This document shows, one piece after another, positions 63,441 through 64,000 of a DNA stretch of 64,000 bases. Location: assembly GCA_030674185.1 (NCBI GenBank), contig JAPXFY010000015.1:19947280-20011279 (forward strand), given 5' to 3'. The notes under the pieces are model-generated. The model searched no databases, had not been told where the DNA came from, and saw only the letters and a program-made list of their open reading frames with translations. Positions within the stretch are counted from its first letter, which is position 1. The number at the start of each line of letters is the position of its first letter. This DNA comes from Monoplex corrugatus (Eukaryota; Mollusca; Gastropoda; Littorinimorpha; Ranellidae). The position numbers were made by a program, and so were the translations under genes.

Positions 63441-64000
63441 TTTGAACGTTTAGCTTGAAAACACTTTACAAACTAGGCCTCCATCCGAATTAACTAGCAA
63501 TGTAAGGAAAAAAGGAGGGAGGAGGAGAAAAGGCGGAAGAAGGCATCTATCTGTAAAATGCTGCTCAACAATGCAGCATATATCTGTTCTCCAAGGCTGT
63601 TTATTATGTTTGTATGTTCGCAAACCGTGGTGTTATGTACCTACGTTTATTTGGGTAATATTTTTTCATCTTTATTGCCTCACTCTTTTAATTAATTTCT
63701 ATACAGGGAACCTTTTAACATAGATCGTTTGACAAAAATATCGAGTCAGCTATATGCCGCGAACATTAGCACCGCCTCTGCTCTTTGAAACCCATGACGT
63801 CAAAAATTTTGTGACTCACAACCACTGTACACGGCTTCGCATCTGCCACTGAGCAGAAAGCGCACTACTGTTAAGGCCTACGCAGAGTGGGTTCGGCTAT
63901 TCGGTTTTCATAGATGCTGAGCCGTACACGAGCCGAGAGCAAGACGTGAACTGCACGTCTTGCATTCGGTTCGCGTACGGCTCGTGAATAAAATTGTGGC
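63441..64000. other. No gene recognised; imperfect hairpin at 63918-63988
   Basis: CACGAGCCG...CAAGACGTG pairs with CACGTCTTGC...CGGCTCGTG around a short loop. May be part of hAT 3 or its flank. Confidence 0.6.

Larger units (their letters stand above)
59842..64000 (-). mobile_element. hAT 3, left end present, right end not seen
   Basis: Left end CAGACCTGCCAACCCTGAC at 59842, matching the hAT 1 and 2 end pattern, preceded by TATATT. The transposase is at 61058-63440. No matching inverted end appears before 64000. Confidence 0.7.

Noticed and set aside
1..64000. tRNA or rRNA genes
   Set aside because: No cloverleaf or rRNA core seen by eye; a covariance-model scan was not possible.

Overview
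The window is intergenic DNA from a large animal genome. I find no intact host gene, only mobile elements in many states of decay, most on the minus strand and often inserted into one another. The mix points to an invertebrate: KRBA2-like integrase, SWIM- and FLYWCH-type Mutators, piggyBacs with Cys-rich tails, CR1/L2-like LINEs, a LINE with a 2A-like peptide, and uncharacterised transposon proteins with an SDGC-Q-K motif. A lophotrochozoan, possibly a mollusc, is my guess, but nothing here fixes the taxon.

Layout. 1-1656: broken KRBA2-like integrase. 2.9-8.3 kb: one large degenerate Mutator polyprotein (Ulp1 protease, 39-bp coding minisatellite, C2H2 fingers, MULE domain, SWIM, PHD-like), split by a 5'-truncated RNase H LINE with a 9-bp target duplication. 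10.1-13.9 kb: a second Mutator type, split in frame by a complete PHD/FLYWCH MULE with 38-bp terminal repeats. 15.3-18.2 kb: an uncharacterised ORF split by an intact piggyBac. 20.1-24 kb: full-length LINE A. 24-26.5 kb: a rearranged SDGC element and a LINE 5' end with a 2A-like motif. 26.5-29.1 kb: hAT 1. 29.2-32.8 kb: LINE D split by piggyBac 2.

33,312-47,698 is the most structured part. A 14.4-kb hAT (hAT 2) has its two ends 14 kb apart because one copy of a ~370-bp tandem repeat in its 5' region took three later insertions: piggyBac 3 (intact ORF), LINE B (intact 1177-codon ORF) and a 4.27-kb DNA transposon. The last is the best candidate for something undescribed. It has near-identical 32-bp terminal inverted repeats, a 4-bp AATT duplication, repeated subterminal motifs and an intact ~821-aa DUF7869-like protein.

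47.7-53.5 kb: short LINE/SINE 3' ends, gypsy and copia fragments, a hAT C-terminus and a MITE inside a MITE. 53.8-58.5 kb: an internally deleted LINE in a pogo-like gene, then a gypsy gag split by LINE C, which holds an intact Tc1 ORF. 58.5-64 kb: a hAT/CXC chimera and hAT 3, which runs to or past the right edge.

The intact reading frames are Tc1 (55624-56652), piggyBac 1, piggyBac 3, LINE B and the DUF7869 transposon. Several other frames are broken only once, often in A/T homopolymers, so some breaks could be assembly errors. Family names come from motif recognition by eye, without database searches.
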